Assembly: GCF_963422545.1 (NCBI RefSeq)
Contig: NZ_OY730232.1
Coordinates: forward strand, 62,001-126,000
Reading direction: 5' to 3'
Origin: an uncultured Flavobacterium sp.
GTDB taxonomy: Bacteria > Bacteroidota > Bacteroidia > Flavobacteriales > Flavobacteriaceae
DNA length: 64,000 nucleotides
This document shows, piece by piece, positions 17,829 through 27,886 of this stretch. The notes below the pieces were generated by a model. The model was not told the origin of the DNA. It saw only the letters and a list, made by a program, of their open reading frames with translations, and did not search any database. Each line of letters starts with the position of its first letter. The stretch's first letter is position 1. Made by a program: the position numbers and the translations under genes.

Positions 17829-19022
17829 TTAAGAAAGTGCAGCTTTAACTTGGTCAGCAGCTTCTTGGAATTGAACAGCTGATAAGATTGGCATACCTGA
17901 ATTGTCAATTAATTCTTTTGCAATTTCAGCATTTGTTCCTTGCAAACGAACGATGATTGGTACATTGATAGCGTCTCCCATGTTTTTGTAAGCATCAACA
18001 ACACCTTGAGCAACACGGTCACAACGAACGATTCCTCCGAAGATGTTAATTAAGATAGCTTTTACGTTTGGATCTTTCAAGATAATTCTGAAAGCTGTTT
18101 CAACACGTTTAGCATCAGCAGTTCCACCAACGTCAAGGAAGTTAGCAGGCTCAAAACCAGCATATTTAATTAAATCCATAGTTGCCATTGCAAGACCAGC
18201 TCCGTTTACCATACATCCTACAGTACCGTCAAGATCTACATAGTTCAAACCTACTTCTTTAGCTTCAACTTCGATTGGATTTTCCTCACGGATATCACGC
18301 ATCTCAGCATATTTTGGTTGTCTGTATAAAGCGTTATCATCGATATTAACTTTAGCATCAACAGCTAAAATTTTGTTATCAGAAGTTTTTAAAACCGGGT
18401 TGATTTCAAACATAGAAGCATCAGAACCAATGTAAGCATTGTATAATGAATCGATGAATTTAACCATTTCTTTAAAAGCATTTCCAGAAAGACCTAAGTT
18501 AAAGGCAATTCTTCTTGCTTGAAAACCTTGTAATCCTACGTTAGGATCAACTTCTTCAGTGAAGATTAAATGTGGAGTATGCTCAGCAACTTCTTCGATA
18601 TCCATTCCACCTTCAGTAGAATACATGATCATGTTACGTCCTGTACCTCTATTCAATAAAACAGAAACATAAAATTCAGAAGTTTCGCTTTCACCAGGAT
18701 AGTAAACATCTTCAGCAACTAAAATTTTGTTTACTTTTTTACCTTCTGCAGAAGTCTGAGGAGTAATCAATTGCATTCCGATGATTTGTTCAGCAATTTC
18801 TTCAACTTGTTGCAAGTTTTTAGCCAACTTCACTCCACCACCTTTTCCACGTCCACCTGCGTGAATTTGTGCTTTTATCACATGCCATCCTGTACCAGTT
18901 TCGGCAGTTAATTGTTTTGCAGCAGCTACAGCTTCAACCGCATTATTAGCCACAATTCCGCGTTGAATGCGTACTCCGTAACTTGCTAAAATTTCTTTTC
19001 CTTGATATTCGTGTATGTTCAT
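17829..19022 (-). CDS. sucC: Succinate-CoA ligase (ADP-forming), beta subunit
   Basis: TCA-cycle enzyme converting succinyl-CoA + ADP + Pi to succinate + ATP with SucD. The start at ATG 19022 gives the canonical MNIHEYQGKEILASYGV; a longer frame back to 19082 would run through the promoter. The ATP-grasp domain shows KAQIHAGGRGKGGGVK; the metal site includes MFEINPVL; the C-terminal CoA-ligase domain has NGAGLAMATMD and INIFGGIVRCDRVA. At 397 residues the length is standard. sucD is not adjacent in this window, which is common in Flavobacterium. Confidence 0.97.
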   Translation of the reverse strand: MNIHEYQGKEILASYGVRIQRGIVANNAVEAVAAAKQLTAETGTGWHVIKAQIHAGGRGKGGGVKLAKNLQQVEEIAEQIIGMQLITPQTSAEGKKVNKILVAEDVYYPGESETSEFYVSVLLNRGTGRNMIMYSTEGGMDIEEVAEHTPHLIFTEEVDPNVGLQGFQARRIAFNLGLSGNAFKEMVKFIDSLYNAYIGSDASMFEINPVLKTSDNKILAVDAKVNIDDNALYRQPKYAEMRDIREENPIEVEAKEVGLNYVDLDGTVGCMVNGAGLAMATMDLIKYAGFEPANFLDVGGTADAKRVETAFRIILKDPNVKAILINIFGGIVRCDRVAQGVVDAYKNMGDAINVPIIVRLQGTNAEIAKELIDNSGMPILSAVQFQEAADQVKAALS

Positions 19023-19070
19023 AATATAGAATTTGTCTGGTTCTGAATTTATTTCAGAATAAAAGTGCGA

Positions 19071-19078
19071 CAAAAGTA
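19071..19078 (-). promoter_or_regulatory. -7 promoter box of sucC
   Basis: Minus-strand TACTTTTG fits TAnnTTTG, about 48 bases before the chosen sucC start. Its position supports the shorter start codon. The remaining gap to gltB (19079-19436) is AT-rich with no other gene. Confidence 0.5.
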
Positions 19079-19411
19079 GCAAAATTCAACTTAATAGTAA
19101 AATCTTTTTCAATTAAAAATGAGTCAATTTCATATTCTCAGATTATTCTCAGACAAAGCAAAAAAATCGTTAAACAATTGCTTTGTTAATGTTAACTAAA
19201 AATCACTATATCGTTTGAGATTTAACAAAAACATCACTGAATTCAGTAGCTTAACGTCGATTTTTCTTAATATAATTTAAAACAGATTGTGATTTTAGCA
19301 TTTCGCAATGCCTTCTATAATATTATTATCATTTAAGAAACGTTTTTCTAATATTACGACAAAAATATAAGTAAAACTACAATTTCAATACATTATGTTT
19401 AACGAAATCTT

Positions 19412-19419
19412 TATTTTTG
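19412..19419 (+). promoter_or_regulatory. -7 promoter box of gltB
   Basis: TATTTTTG fits TAnnTTTG, 17 bases before the preferred ATG at 19437. It would sit inside the coding region if the upstream ATG at 19395 were used, which argues for 19437. Confidence 0.45.
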
Positions 19420-19436
19420 TAGAAAAAATATCAAGA

Positions 19437-22400
19437 ATGAAAGTTAAAGAACAAGGGCTTTATTTGCCTGAATTTGAACACGACAATTGTGGTGCAGGAT
19501 TTATTTGTAATTTGAATGGTATTAAATCAAACGATATTATTCACAAAGCATTGGATATCTTAATAAAATTGGAACATCGTGGTGCAGTTAGTTCTGATGG
19601 AAGAACTGGAGACGGAGCTGGAATTTTATTCGACATCCCACATAACTTTTTTAAAAAAGTATGTGATTTTGAAATCCCTGAAACACGTGAGTATGCAGTA
19701 GGAATGGTTTTTTTACCAAAAAGCAAAAACCAGGTTTCTTTTTGTATCAACGCTTTCGAATCAACTATTAAAGATCAAAATTTAAAGATCTTAGGTTGGA
19801 GAGATGTACCTGTTGAAGTTGAAAATTTAGGGCAGATTGCCGCAGAAAAAGAACCAACAGTTAAACAAGTTTTCGTTTCTAAAAACGGTCAGGATTTAAC
19901 AGAACAAGAATTTAATGCAAAACTTTTTGCAGCTAGAAAAATTGCTGAACATGCCGTAAGAGGATCAAAAACCTCTGAAAGCCACATGTTTTATTTCTCT
20001 AGTTTATCGACAACTACTATAATATATAAAGGTCTATTGATGCCGGAAGACATCAGCCGTTATTATATAGATTTAAAAGATCCGGATTTAGTGACTCGTT
20101 TGGCCTTAGTGCACCAACGTTTCTCTACAAATACTTTCCCTTCATGGGAATTAGCTCAGCCGTTTAGATACATGTGTCATAATGGTGAGATCAACACACT
20201 TCGTGGAAACGTAAGCCGTATGCGTGCTCGTGAAGAGCTTATGCAAAGCAAAGTTTTTGGCGATGACATCAAAAAACTATTCCCGATTATCTTAGAAGGA
20301 AAATCAGATTCTGCTTCTATGGATATGGTTATAGAACTTTTATTAATGACTGGTCGTTCGTTGCCAGAAGCAATGATGATGGTTGTTCCTGAAGCTTGGG
20401 AAAAACATCAGACAATGTCTCCTGAAAAAAGAGCATTCTACGAGTTCAACGCTTGTATCATGGAGCCTTGGGATGGTCCAGCTTCTATTCCGTTTACAGA
20501 TGGAAACGTAATTGGCGCGTTATTAGACAGAAACGGATTGCGTCCTTCTCGTTATACTTTAACAAAAAGCGGTTTCGTAATCATGTCATCAGAAATTGGT
20601 GTATTGGATATCGATCCGGAAGATGTAATTCAGCACGGTCGTTTAGAGCCAGGAAAAATGTTCTTGGTTGACATGAACGAAGGCCGTATTATTGAAGACG
20701 AAGAAGTTAAAAAAACGATCGTTACAAAACGTCCGTACAAAGAATGGTTAGATGCTAACTTATTGCCTTTAGCAAAAGTTCCTTATACAAACAATCCTAC
20801 TCCGGTTGAAAAATTAGATTTCCAAACCAGACAGCGTTTATTTGGTTATACAATTGAAGATTTAAAAACAATCATCAACCCAATGGGAGGTCAAGGAGCT
20901 GAAGCAATCAGTTCTATGGGTAACGATACGCCTTTGGCAGTATTGTCAGACCAGCCTCAATTGTTGTACAACTATTTCAAACAATTGTTTGCTCAAGTTA
21001 CCAACCCACCTTTGGATGGTATTCGTGAAGAAATCATTACTGATATTAGTTTAGCAGTTGGAGGAGATTTCAATATTTTTGAAATTGAATCTAAACAGTG
21101 TAAAAAATTAAAAATCCAAAATCCGGTTATTTCAAACGAGGATTTAGATAAAATCAGAAACATTGATCACGTAGATTTCAAATCGGCTACAATTTCTACA
21201 CTATATAAAATAGAAAAAGGAGTTAACGGTTTAGAGCGTGCACTTGAAAAATGTGTTCAGGCAACTTACAAAGCTGTAAATGAAGGATGCAATGTTATCA
21301 TTTTATCAGACAGAGGTGTAAGCGAAGAATTAGCTCCAATCCCAATGTTATTGGCTTGTTCTTACATTCACCACTCTTTGAATATTTTACAGGTTCGTTC
21401 TAAATTCGGAATCATAATCGAATCAGCAGAACCTCGCGAACCTCATCATTTTGCTTTATTGTTTGGATACGGTGCAAGTGCGATCAATCCATACATGGTA
21501 AACGAAATCATTCACGATCAGGTAGCGCAAGGTTTCATTACCGGAGTAAAAGCTGATTATGCAGTTGTAAACTACAACAAAGCGATTGCAAAAGGAATCG
21601 TTAAAATCATGAACAAAATTGGTATCTCTACTTTACATTCATACAGAGCTGCTCAGATTTTCGAGATTTTAGGTTTAAACAAAACATTTACTTCTAAATA
21701 TTTCCCTTACACGCCATCAAGAATCGAAGGTATTGGTTTAATGGAAGTTGAAAAAGAAGTGAAGAAACGTTTCCAAAAAGCATTTCCAAATTCAAAAGTA
21801 GCAAGTTTGCTTTCTTTAGAAATTGGAGGAATTTACAGATGGAGACGTGGCGGTGAAAAACACATGTTTAATCCAACCACTATTTCTAAATTACAACAAG
21901 CGGTTCGTTTAAACAGCCCTGAAAGTTATAAAGAATACTCAAATGCCGTTAACGAGCAAAGCTCAAACTTAATGACAATTAGAGGTTTATTTGAATTCAA
22001 CAACCTAGACCCAATTTCTATTGATGAAGTAGAACCTTGGACAGAAATTGTAAAGAAATTCAAAACCGGAGCGATGTCTTATGGCTCTATCAGCCAGGAA
22101 GCGCATGAGAACTTAGCTATTGCAATGAACAGAATTGGCGGAAAAAGTAACTCTGGAGAAGGTGGAGAAGATCCAAGACGTTTCCAGAAAGAAATTAACG
22201 GAGATTCCAGAAACAGTGCAATCAAACAAGTTGCTTCGGGACGTTTTGGTGTTTCGATCAACTATTTGACAAATGCTAAAGAAATCCAGATTAAAATGGC
22301 TCAAGGGGCTAAACCTGGTGAAGGAGGACAATTACCTGGAGAAAAAGTTGTGCCTTGGATTGCTAAAACTAGAAACTCTACACCTTATGTAGGTTTAATT

Positions 22401-23954
22401 TCGCCTCCGCCGCACCACGATATTTACTCAATTGAGGATTTATCTCAATTGATTTACGATTTGAAAAATGCAAACCGTGAAGCGCGTGTAAACGTAAAAT
22501 TAGTTTCTGAAGTTGGAGTTGGAACCATCGCTGCCGGTGTTGCCAAAGCAAAAGCTGACGTTATCTTAATTTCTGGTTATGACGGAGGAACTGGTGCTGC
22601 TCCATTAACATCTTTACAACACACAGGTATTCCGTGGGAACTTGGTTTAGCGGAAGCTCAACAAACTTTGATCTTAAACGATTTAAGAAGCCGTGTAGTT
22701 CTTGAATGTGACGGACAGTTAAAAACAGGTCGTGACGTTGCCATCGCAGCTTTATTAGGAGCTGAAGAATTTGGTTTTGCAACTGCACCGCTTGTAGCTT
22801 CCGGATGTATTATGATGAGAGCTTGTCACTTAAATACTTGTCCGGTTGGTATTGCAACTCAGGATCCTGAATTGAGAAAAAATTTCACGGGAACTCCAGA
22901 GCACGTAATCAACTTCATGTATTTTATTGCTGAGGAGTTAAGAGAAATCATGGCACAGTTAGGTTTCAGAACCTTAAAAGAAATGGTTGGTCAGTCACAA
23001 AAATTAAATGTGAACAAAGCGATCACACATTATAAAGCAAATGGTTTAGATTTATCACCAATTCTATACAAACCGGAAAAAGCTAAAACAGAGCCAAATC
23101 ATAATACAACACAACAAGATCACCAACTTGAAAATGTATTAGATTTTGATATCATCAAAGAAGCAATTCCGTCTATCTATAGAAAAGAGAAAACAAGAGT
23201 AACCTTTAAAATTAAAAATACAGACCGTTCTGTAGGTGCGATTTTGAGTAACGAAATCTCAAAAATCTACGGAGAACAAGGATTACCTGATGACACTATT
23301 TTAGTTGATTTTGAAGGTTCTGCCGGACAAAGTTTTGGTGCTTTTGCAACAAACGGATTGTCGTTTAAAATTCATGGAAACTGTAATGACTATTTAGGAA
23401 AAGGTCTTTCTGGAGGAAAACTAATTGTAAAAGTACCTCCTACTGCAACCTTCAAACCTGAAGACAATATCATTATAGGAAACGTTGCCCTTTACGGAGC
23501 TATTACCGGAGAGGCTTATATTAATGGAATGGCCGGAGAGCGTTTCTGTGTGAGAAATTCTGGAGCAACAGCAGTTGTTGAAGGAATTGGGGATCATGGA
23601 TGCGAGTACATGACCGGTGGTACAGTGGTAGTTTTAGGAAAAACAGGAAGAAACTTCGCAGCTGGTATGAGTGGTGGTGTAGCTTATGTTTACGATCCAA
23701 ATAAAAAATTCGACTCAACAGTATGTAACATGGAAATGGTTGCATTCGATCCGTTGGAAGAAGAAGACGTTACTAAACTAAGACGATTAATCAAAAATCA
23801 TTCATTGTACACAAGCAGTCCATTAGCAAAAAGAATTTTAGCAGACTGGGAAAATCAACAACAGCACTTCGTAAAAGTAATGCCAACTGATTACAAAAAA
23901 GCATTACAACGAATTGCAGAAGAGAAAAAAATAGAAGAATTAATAGCTGGATAA
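19437..23954 (+). CDS. gltB: Glutamate synthase (GOGAT) large subunit
   Basis: Makes two glutamates from glutamine and 2-oxoglutarate; with GltD forms the NADPH enzyme of ammonia assimilation. The N-terminal class-II glutaminase exposes its catalytic cysteine in EFEHDNCGAGF (Cys about residue 18, after propeptide removal). The central and FMN domains follow, with GAKPGEGGQLPG and ISGYDGGTGAAPL, then the 3Fe-4S cysteines in MRACHLNTCPVG, and the C-terminal glycine-rich beta-helix (GGTVVVLGKTGRNFAAG). At 1505 residues the length is standard. gltD follows after 118 bases, with a palindrome between them. Confidence 0.97.
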   Translation: MKVKEQGLYLPEFEHDNCGAGFICNLNGIKSNDIIHKALDILIKLEHRGAVSSDGRTGDGAGILFDIPHNFFKKVCDFEIPETREYAVGMVFLPKSKNQVSFCINAFESTIKDQNLKILGWRDVPVEVENLGQIAAEKEPTVKQVFVSKNGQDLTEQEFNAKLFAARKIAEHAVRGSKTSESHMFYFSSLSTTTIIYKGLLMPEDISRYYIDLKDPDLVTRLALVHQRFSTNTFPSWELAQPFRYMCHNGEINTLRGNVSRMRAREELMQSKVFGDDIKKLFPIILEGKSDSASMDMVIELLLMTGRSLPEAMMMVVPEAWEKHQTMSPEKRAFYEFNACIMEPWDGPASIPFTDGNVIGALLDRNGLRPSRYTLTKSGFVIMSSEIGVLDIDPEDVIQHGRLEPGKMFLVDMNEGRIIEDEEVKKTIVTKRPYKEWLDANLLPLAKVPYTNNPTPVEKLDFQTRQRLFGYTIEDLKTIINPMGGQGAEAISSMGNDTPLAVLSDQPQLLYNYFKQLFAQVTNPPLDGIREEIITDISLAVGGDFNIFEIESKQCKKLKIQNPVISNEDLDKIRNIDHVDFKSATISTLYKIEKGVNGLERALEKCVQATYKAVNEGCNVIILSDRGVSEELAPIPMLLACSYIHHSLNILQVRSKFGIIIESAEPREPHHFALLFGYGASAINPYMVNEIIHDQVAQGFITGVKADYAVVNYNKAIAKGIVKIMNKIGISTLHSYRAAQIFEILGLNKTFTSKYFPYTPSRIEGIGLMEVEKEVKKRFQKAFPNSKVASLLSLEIGGIYRWRRGGEKHMFNPTTISKLQQAVRLNSPESYKEYSNAVNEQSSNLMTIRGLFEFNNLDPISIDEVEPWTEIVKKFKTGAMSYGSISQEAHENLAIAMNRIGGKSNSGEGGEDPRRFQKEINGDSRNSAIKQVASGRFGVSINYLTNAKEIQIKMAQGAKPGEGGQLPGEKVVPWIAKTRNSTPYVGLISPPPHHDIYSIEDLSQLIYDLKNANREARVNVKLVSEVGVGTIAAGVAKAKADVILISGYDGGTGAAPLTSLQHTGIPWELGLAEAQQTLILNDLRSRVVLECDGQLKTGRDVAIAALLGAEEFGFATAPLVASGCIMMRACHLNTCPVGIATQDPELRKNFTGTPEHVINFMYFIAEELREIMAQLGFRTLKEMVGQSQKLNVNKAITHYKANGLDLSPILYKPEKAKTEPNHNTTQQDHQLENVLDFDIIKEAIPSIYRKEKTRVTFKIKNTDRSVGAILSNEISKIYGEQGLPDDTILVDFEGSAGQSFGAFATNGLSFKIHGNCNDYLGKGLSGGKLIVKVPPTATFKPEDNIIIGNVALYGAITGEAYINGMAGERFCVRNSGATAVVEGIGDHGCEYMTGGTVVVLGKTGRNFAAGMSGGVAYVYDPNKKFDSTVCNMEMVAFDPLEEEDVTKLRRLIKNHSLYTSSPLAKRILADWENQQQHFVKVMPTDYKKALQRIAEEKKIEELIAG

Positions 23955-23973
23955 AAATCAAATTCAAAAAATA

Positions 23974-24056
23974 AAATTCCAAATTCCAATGGCAATATCA
24001 ATGCCTATAGTAATAAAAAATTGGAATTTGGAATTTGGAATTTAAAGAAATTGGAA
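23974..24056. repeat. Palindrome between gltB and gltD
   Basis: AAATTCCAAATTCCAAT pairs with ATTGGAATTTGGAATTT, followed by further AATTTGG/AAATTGGAATTT iterations. It lies inside what is otherwise an operon and could modulate the ratio of the two subunits by partial termination or RNA processing (inference). Confidence 0.6.
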
Positions 24057-24072
24057 TTTAATTTAAAATGTC

Positions 24073-25527
24073 ATGGGTAAAATAGGCGGATTTAAAGAAT
24101 ATAACAGAGCCGACGAAAGTAATTTAGTAATAGCAGAACGTGTTTCTAACTACAACGAATTTACTATTCCGTTAGCAAAAGATAAAGTAAAAGAACAAGG
24201 TTCAAGATGTATGGATTGTGGTATTCCTTTTTGCCACAGTGGTTGTCCGTTAGGAAATTTAATTCCTGACTTCAACGACATGGTACATCAGGAAGAATGG
24301 CAGAGTGCATTAGAGATTTTACAATCGACTAATAACTTTCCGGAATTTACAGGACGCTTATGCCCTGCTCCATGCGAAAAAGCATGTGTATTAGGAATCA
24401 TTAAAGATCCGGTATCAATCGAAAACATCGAGAAAAACATTGTTGAAATTGGTTTTGCAGAAGGCTGGATCAAACCTCAGCCACCAAAAAAGAGAACAGG
24501 TAAAACAGTTGCCGTTATTGGTTCAGGACCTGCGGGACTTGCAGCAGCACAGCAATTAAACAGAGCCGGACACACGGTTACGGTTTTTGAAAGAGACAAT
24601 GCAATTGGAGGTTTATTACGTTACGGAATTCCAAATTTCAAATTAGAAAAAGGAATCATTGACAGACGTGTAGCAATTCTTGAAGCAGAAGGAATCACTT
24701 TCAAAACTGATGTAAACGTTGGTGTAAACTTTAGCGTAGCCGAATTAAACACTTTCGATTCTATCGTTTTATGCGGTGGAGCAACAGAAAGAAGAAGCTT
24801 GCCAACTAAAGGAATCGAAAGCAAAGGCGTTGTTCAGGCAATGGATTTCTTAACACAACAGACTAAAGTTTTATACGGAGAATCAATTCCAGACCAAATT
24901 AAAGCAACTGGTAAAGATGTAATCGTTATTGGTGGTGGAGATACTGGTTCTGACTGTATTGGAACTTCAAACAGACACGGAGCAAAATCTGTAACTAACT
25001 TTGAGATTTTACCAAAACCTCCTGTTGGAAGAAGCGAGTCAACTCCTTGGCCTTTCTGGCCTTTGCAGTTAAAAACATCATCTTCTCACGAAGAAGGCTG
25101 TGACAGAAACTGGTTAATCAATACTAAAGAATTCATTTCTAACGATAAAGGCGAATTAACCGGATTAAAAACCGTTGAAGTTCAATGGAAAATGACTCCT
25201 GGACAAAGACCTGAATTAATCGAAAAAGAAGGTTCTGAAAAAATCTGGCCTTGCGATTTAGCTTTATTGGCTTTAGGATTTACAGGCCCAGAGAAAACAT
25301 TAAGCGAGCAATTAGGCATTGAAACTGATTTTAGAAGCAATTACAAAGCAACTAATTATCAAACAAACGTCCCTCACATTTTCACTGCTGGTGATATGCG
25401 AAGAGGACAATCATTAATTGTATGGGCTATTTCAGAAGGTCGCGAAGCAGCAAGAGAGGTAGATTTGTTCTTAATGGGCTCTACCAACCTGCCAACTAAA
25501 GGAAACGGAGATCTTCCGAGCCTATAA
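24073..25527 (+). CDS. gltD: Glutamate synthase small subunit (NADPH, FAD)
   Basis: Passes electrons from NADPH through FAD and Fe-S clusters to GltB. The N-terminal iron-sulphur region has CMDCGIPFCHSGCPLGN (about 38-54) and LCPAPCEKACVLGI (about 96-109). The FAD-binding GxGxxG is VIGSGPAGLAAAQQL (about 151-165) and the NADPH-binding motif is VIGGGDTGSDC (about 290-300). The C-terminal FTAGDMRRGQSLIVWAI is the usual FAD-contact ending. At 484 residues it has normal length. A terminator follows directly. Confidence 0.97.
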   Translation: MGKIGGFKEYNRADESNLVIAERVSNYNEFTIPLAKDKVKEQGSRCMDCGIPFCHSGCPLGNLIPDFNDMVHQEEWQSALEILQSTNNFPEFTGRLCPAPCEKACVLGIIKDPVSIENIEKNIVEIGFAEGWIKPQPPKKRTGKTVAVIGSGPAGLAAAQQLNRAGHTVTVFERDNAIGGLLRYGIPNFKLEKGIIDRRVAILEAEGITFKTDVNVGVNFSVAELNTFDSIVLCGGATERRSLPTKGIESKGVVQAMDFLTQQTKVLYGESIPDQIKATGKDVIVIGGGDTGSDCIGTSNRHGAKSVTNFEILPKPPVGRSESTPWPFWPLQLKTSSSHEEGCDRNWLINTKEFISNDKGELTGLKTVEVQWKMTPGQRPELIEKEGSEKIWPCDLALLALGFTGPEKTLSEQLGIETDFRSNYKATNYQTNVPHIFTAGDMRRGQSLIVWAISEGREAAREVDLFLMGSTNLPTKGNGDLPSL

Positions 25528-25550
25528 ACCAATAAACTACACAACTAACA

Positions 25551-25587
25551 TAAAGCCTCTGAATTATTCAGGGGCTTTATTTTTTTG
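25551..25587 (+). terminator. Intrinsic terminator of gltBD
   Basis: TAAAGCCTCTGAA-TTA-TTCAGGGGCTTTA with one T:G pair, then seven T, 24 bases after gltD. Confidence 0.85.
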
Positions 25588-26311
25588 CCACAGATTATAA
25601 AGATTAAATGGATTTTTTTGTTTGCCACGACCCGAGCGATAGCGAACAGGCGAAGCAATTACACCAATTTTCACTAATTTCTTTTTTCTGGCTCATTTCT
25701 ATTTCAAACATAGCCCGTGGTTTCAACTACGGGGACACAATATATGATTACGTCCAATCCGTAACGTTTCCCGTGGTTGAAACCACAGGCTATGTTTTGA
25801 GCATTTTGCGAAATTTGTGGTAAAAAATCCTGTCGTTTTGAAGCATCACAATTGGCATTATAATAAACATAGTTCCCGCTTTCGGCTTTATCTCTCCGTT
25901 CCACTGCGAGGATACCGCCTCAATCGGGGCTAAATCAAAACATTCGGCTTCTTTTTAAAAATGCCAAAAAATCCTTTTAATCAGCGTAATCTGTGGCAAA
26001 AATAATTTCAACAGCATTTATAATTAGTTTTAAGCATTTTGTAAAAATTTCAAAATAAAATTCATGAAATCCGCAATAGAATTAATTCTCAGCAGCATTT
26101 ATAATTCGTGTAATTTGTGAAATTCGTGGCAGAAAAAATCTATACATAATCTGTGCTAATCTTTTAATCTGTGGCAAAAAAAACAAAAAATCTTAGTACC
26201 TTAGAACCTCAGCAACTCAGCTCCTCAAAAAAAATTATAAAAAACCAAAATAAGCAACTTTTTGTTTGAAATAAAACAATTTGTTATAATTTGTTATTTT
26301 TCTACAATTAA
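25588..26311. repeat. Gene-free region built of nested repeats
   Basis: More than 700 bases without a credible gene. It contains: the GCCACAGATT arm (25588) whose complements recur at about 25990 and 26165; a 25-bp-arm palindrome at 25709-25795 (CATAGCCCGTGGTTTCAAC against GTTGAAACCACAGGCTATG); a GC-rich structured element at 25875-25935 (minus-strand AGCCCCGATTGAGGCGG) shared with about 29.1 and 43.05 kb; and a single AATTCGTGGC arm at about 26110-26131. Short open frames here are not supported. Confidence 0.7.
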
Positions 26312-26342
26312 TTTGCAGTTAGTCAAAAGAGTAATAAATTTG
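26312..26342 (+). promoter_or_regulatory. Consensus Bacteroidota promoter of lysA
   Basis: TTTG at 26312-26315 and TAAATTTG at 26335-26342 are separated by 19 bases, the textbook -33/-7 arrangement, with the ATG 17 bases further on. Confidence 0.8.
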
Positions 26343-26359
26343 CCAAAAATAGTTTACAA

Positions 26360-27583
26360 ATGCAAGCAAAAGATTTACTGCAGTTAGCAGACCAATTTGG
26401 AAGTCCATTATATGTTTATGATGCCGAAAAAATCCAATCTCAGTACAACAGATTAACTAAAGCTTTCTCTAAGGTAGAAAACTTAAGAGTTAATTACGCC
26501 ATGAAGGCATTGTCTAACGTTGCGATACTTCAGTTGTTAAAGAACATGGGATCTGGTTTAGATACTGTATCAATTCAAGAAGTTTTATTGGGACTTCATG
26601 CTGGCTATGAACCTGAAAAAATCTTTTTTACACCAAACGGAGTTTCTCTTGAAGAAATTGAAGAAGTTGCCGCAATGGGTGTACAAATCAATATTGACAA
26701 CTTATCTATTCTGGAGCAATTCGGAACAAAATATCCACATATTCCGGTATGTATTCGTATCAATCCGCACGTAATGGCGGGAGGAAATGCTAATATTTCT
26801 GTAGGACATATCGATAGTAAATTCGGAATCTCTGTACATCAAATTCCGCATATATTGCGAATTGTAGAAAACACAAAAATGAGTATTGTAGGGATTCACA
26901 TGCACACAGGATCTGATATTTTAGATATCGAAGTATTCTTGTATGCTGCCGAAATCTTGTTCGATACCGCTAAACATTTCAAAAATCTGGAATTCTTAGA
27001 TTTCGGAAGCGGATTCAAAGTTCCTTACAAAAAAGACGATATCGAAACCGACATTGAAGAATTAGGTAAAAAATTATCAAAAAGATTCAATGCTTTCTGT
27101 GCTGAATATGGTAAAGATTTAACATTGATTTTCGAACCAGGAAAATTTTTGGTGAGCGAAGCAGGTTTCTTCTTAGCAAAAGTAAACGTAGTAAAACAAA
27201 CAACTTCAACAGTTTTCGCCGGAATCGATAGTGGTTTCAACCACTTAATTCGTCCAATGTTTTACGGTTCACAACATTATATCGAAAACATCTCTAATCC
27301 AAAAGGAAAAGAGCGTTTTTACTCTGTTGTAGGATACATTTGCGAAACCGATACTTTTGCCAATAACCGCAGAATCTCGGAAATTACCGAAGGTGATATT
27401 CTTGCTTTCAGAAACGCCGGAGCATACTGTTTCTCAATGTCTTCGAACTACAATTCAAGATACAAACCAGCTGAAGTTCTATGGATGAACGGACAAGGAA
27501 TCTTAATTCGTCAGCACGAAACATTCGAAGATTTACTTAAAAATCAAATTCCGTTGCCACAAGAAGTTGCTGTAACAGTTTAA
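26360..27583 (+). CDS. lysA: Diaminopimelate decarboxylase
   Basis: Last step of lysine synthesis: meso-diaminopimelate to L-lysine plus CO2, PLP-dependent, fold type III. The PLP lysine is in YAMKALSNV (about residue 51). Further landmarks are GHIDSKFGIS, GIHMHTGSDI, the phosphate-binding LDFGSGFKVP, LIFEPGKFLVSEAG, and the active-site cysteine loop YICETDTFANNR near 330. Length 407 is typical. It is monocistronic, with a consensus promoter upstream and a terminator at 27608. Confidence 0.95.
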   Translation: MQAKDLLQLADQFGSPLYVYDAEKIQSQYNRLTKAFSKVENLRVNYAMKALSNVAILQLLKNMGSGLDTVSIQEVLLGLHAGYEPEKIFFTPNGVSLEEIEEVAAMGVQINIDNLSILEQFGTKYPHIPVCIRINPHVMAGGNANISVGHIDSKFGISVHQIPHILRIVENTKMSIVGIHMHTGSDILDIEVFLYAAEILFDTAKHFKNLEFLDFGSGFKVPYKKDDIETDIEELGKKLSKRFNAFCAEYGKDLTLIFEPGKFLVSEAGFFLAKVNVVKQTTSTVFAGIDSGFNHLIRPMFYGSQHYIENISNPKGKERFYSVVGYICETDTFANNRRISEITEGDILAFRNAGAYCFSMSSNYNSRYKPAEVLWMNGQGILIRQHETFEDLLKNQIPLPQEVAVTV

Positions 27584-27607
27584 GATAAAAAAAAGAATAT
27601 CAATTTT

Positions 27608-27642
27608 AAAAATCCCGTTTCTTCTGAGACGGGATTTTTTTG
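27608..27642 (+). terminator. Intrinsic terminator of lysA
   Basis: AATCCCGTTTC-TTCT-GAGACGGGATT with one G:T pair and seven T. The remaining 245 bases before the next gene contain no gene or clear signal. Confidence 0.85.
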
Positions 27643-27886
27643 TTATTTTTTTTATTACAGCAAAAATCCCAAAAATCTATTGAATTTTTCTAAAAAAATA
27701 CGATTGAAACAGACTACAAAAAGTGATTCTTATAATTGTTTCTGTTGTTGCAAAATCAATCTGTTTTTTTCCTAATTTCGTTTTAAATTGTCAGAAAAAA
27801 CACAAGTCAATAAAGCATAACTATCTATAGTACAAAATTTTGACTATTCTTTTTTATTGTAAATTCATAATATTAAAACCTTAAAT

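Noticed and set aside
25608..25904. Two overlapping open frames of 66-71 codons downstream of gltD
   Set aside because: They run through palindromic repeats, mirror each other on both strands, and have no family resemblance.
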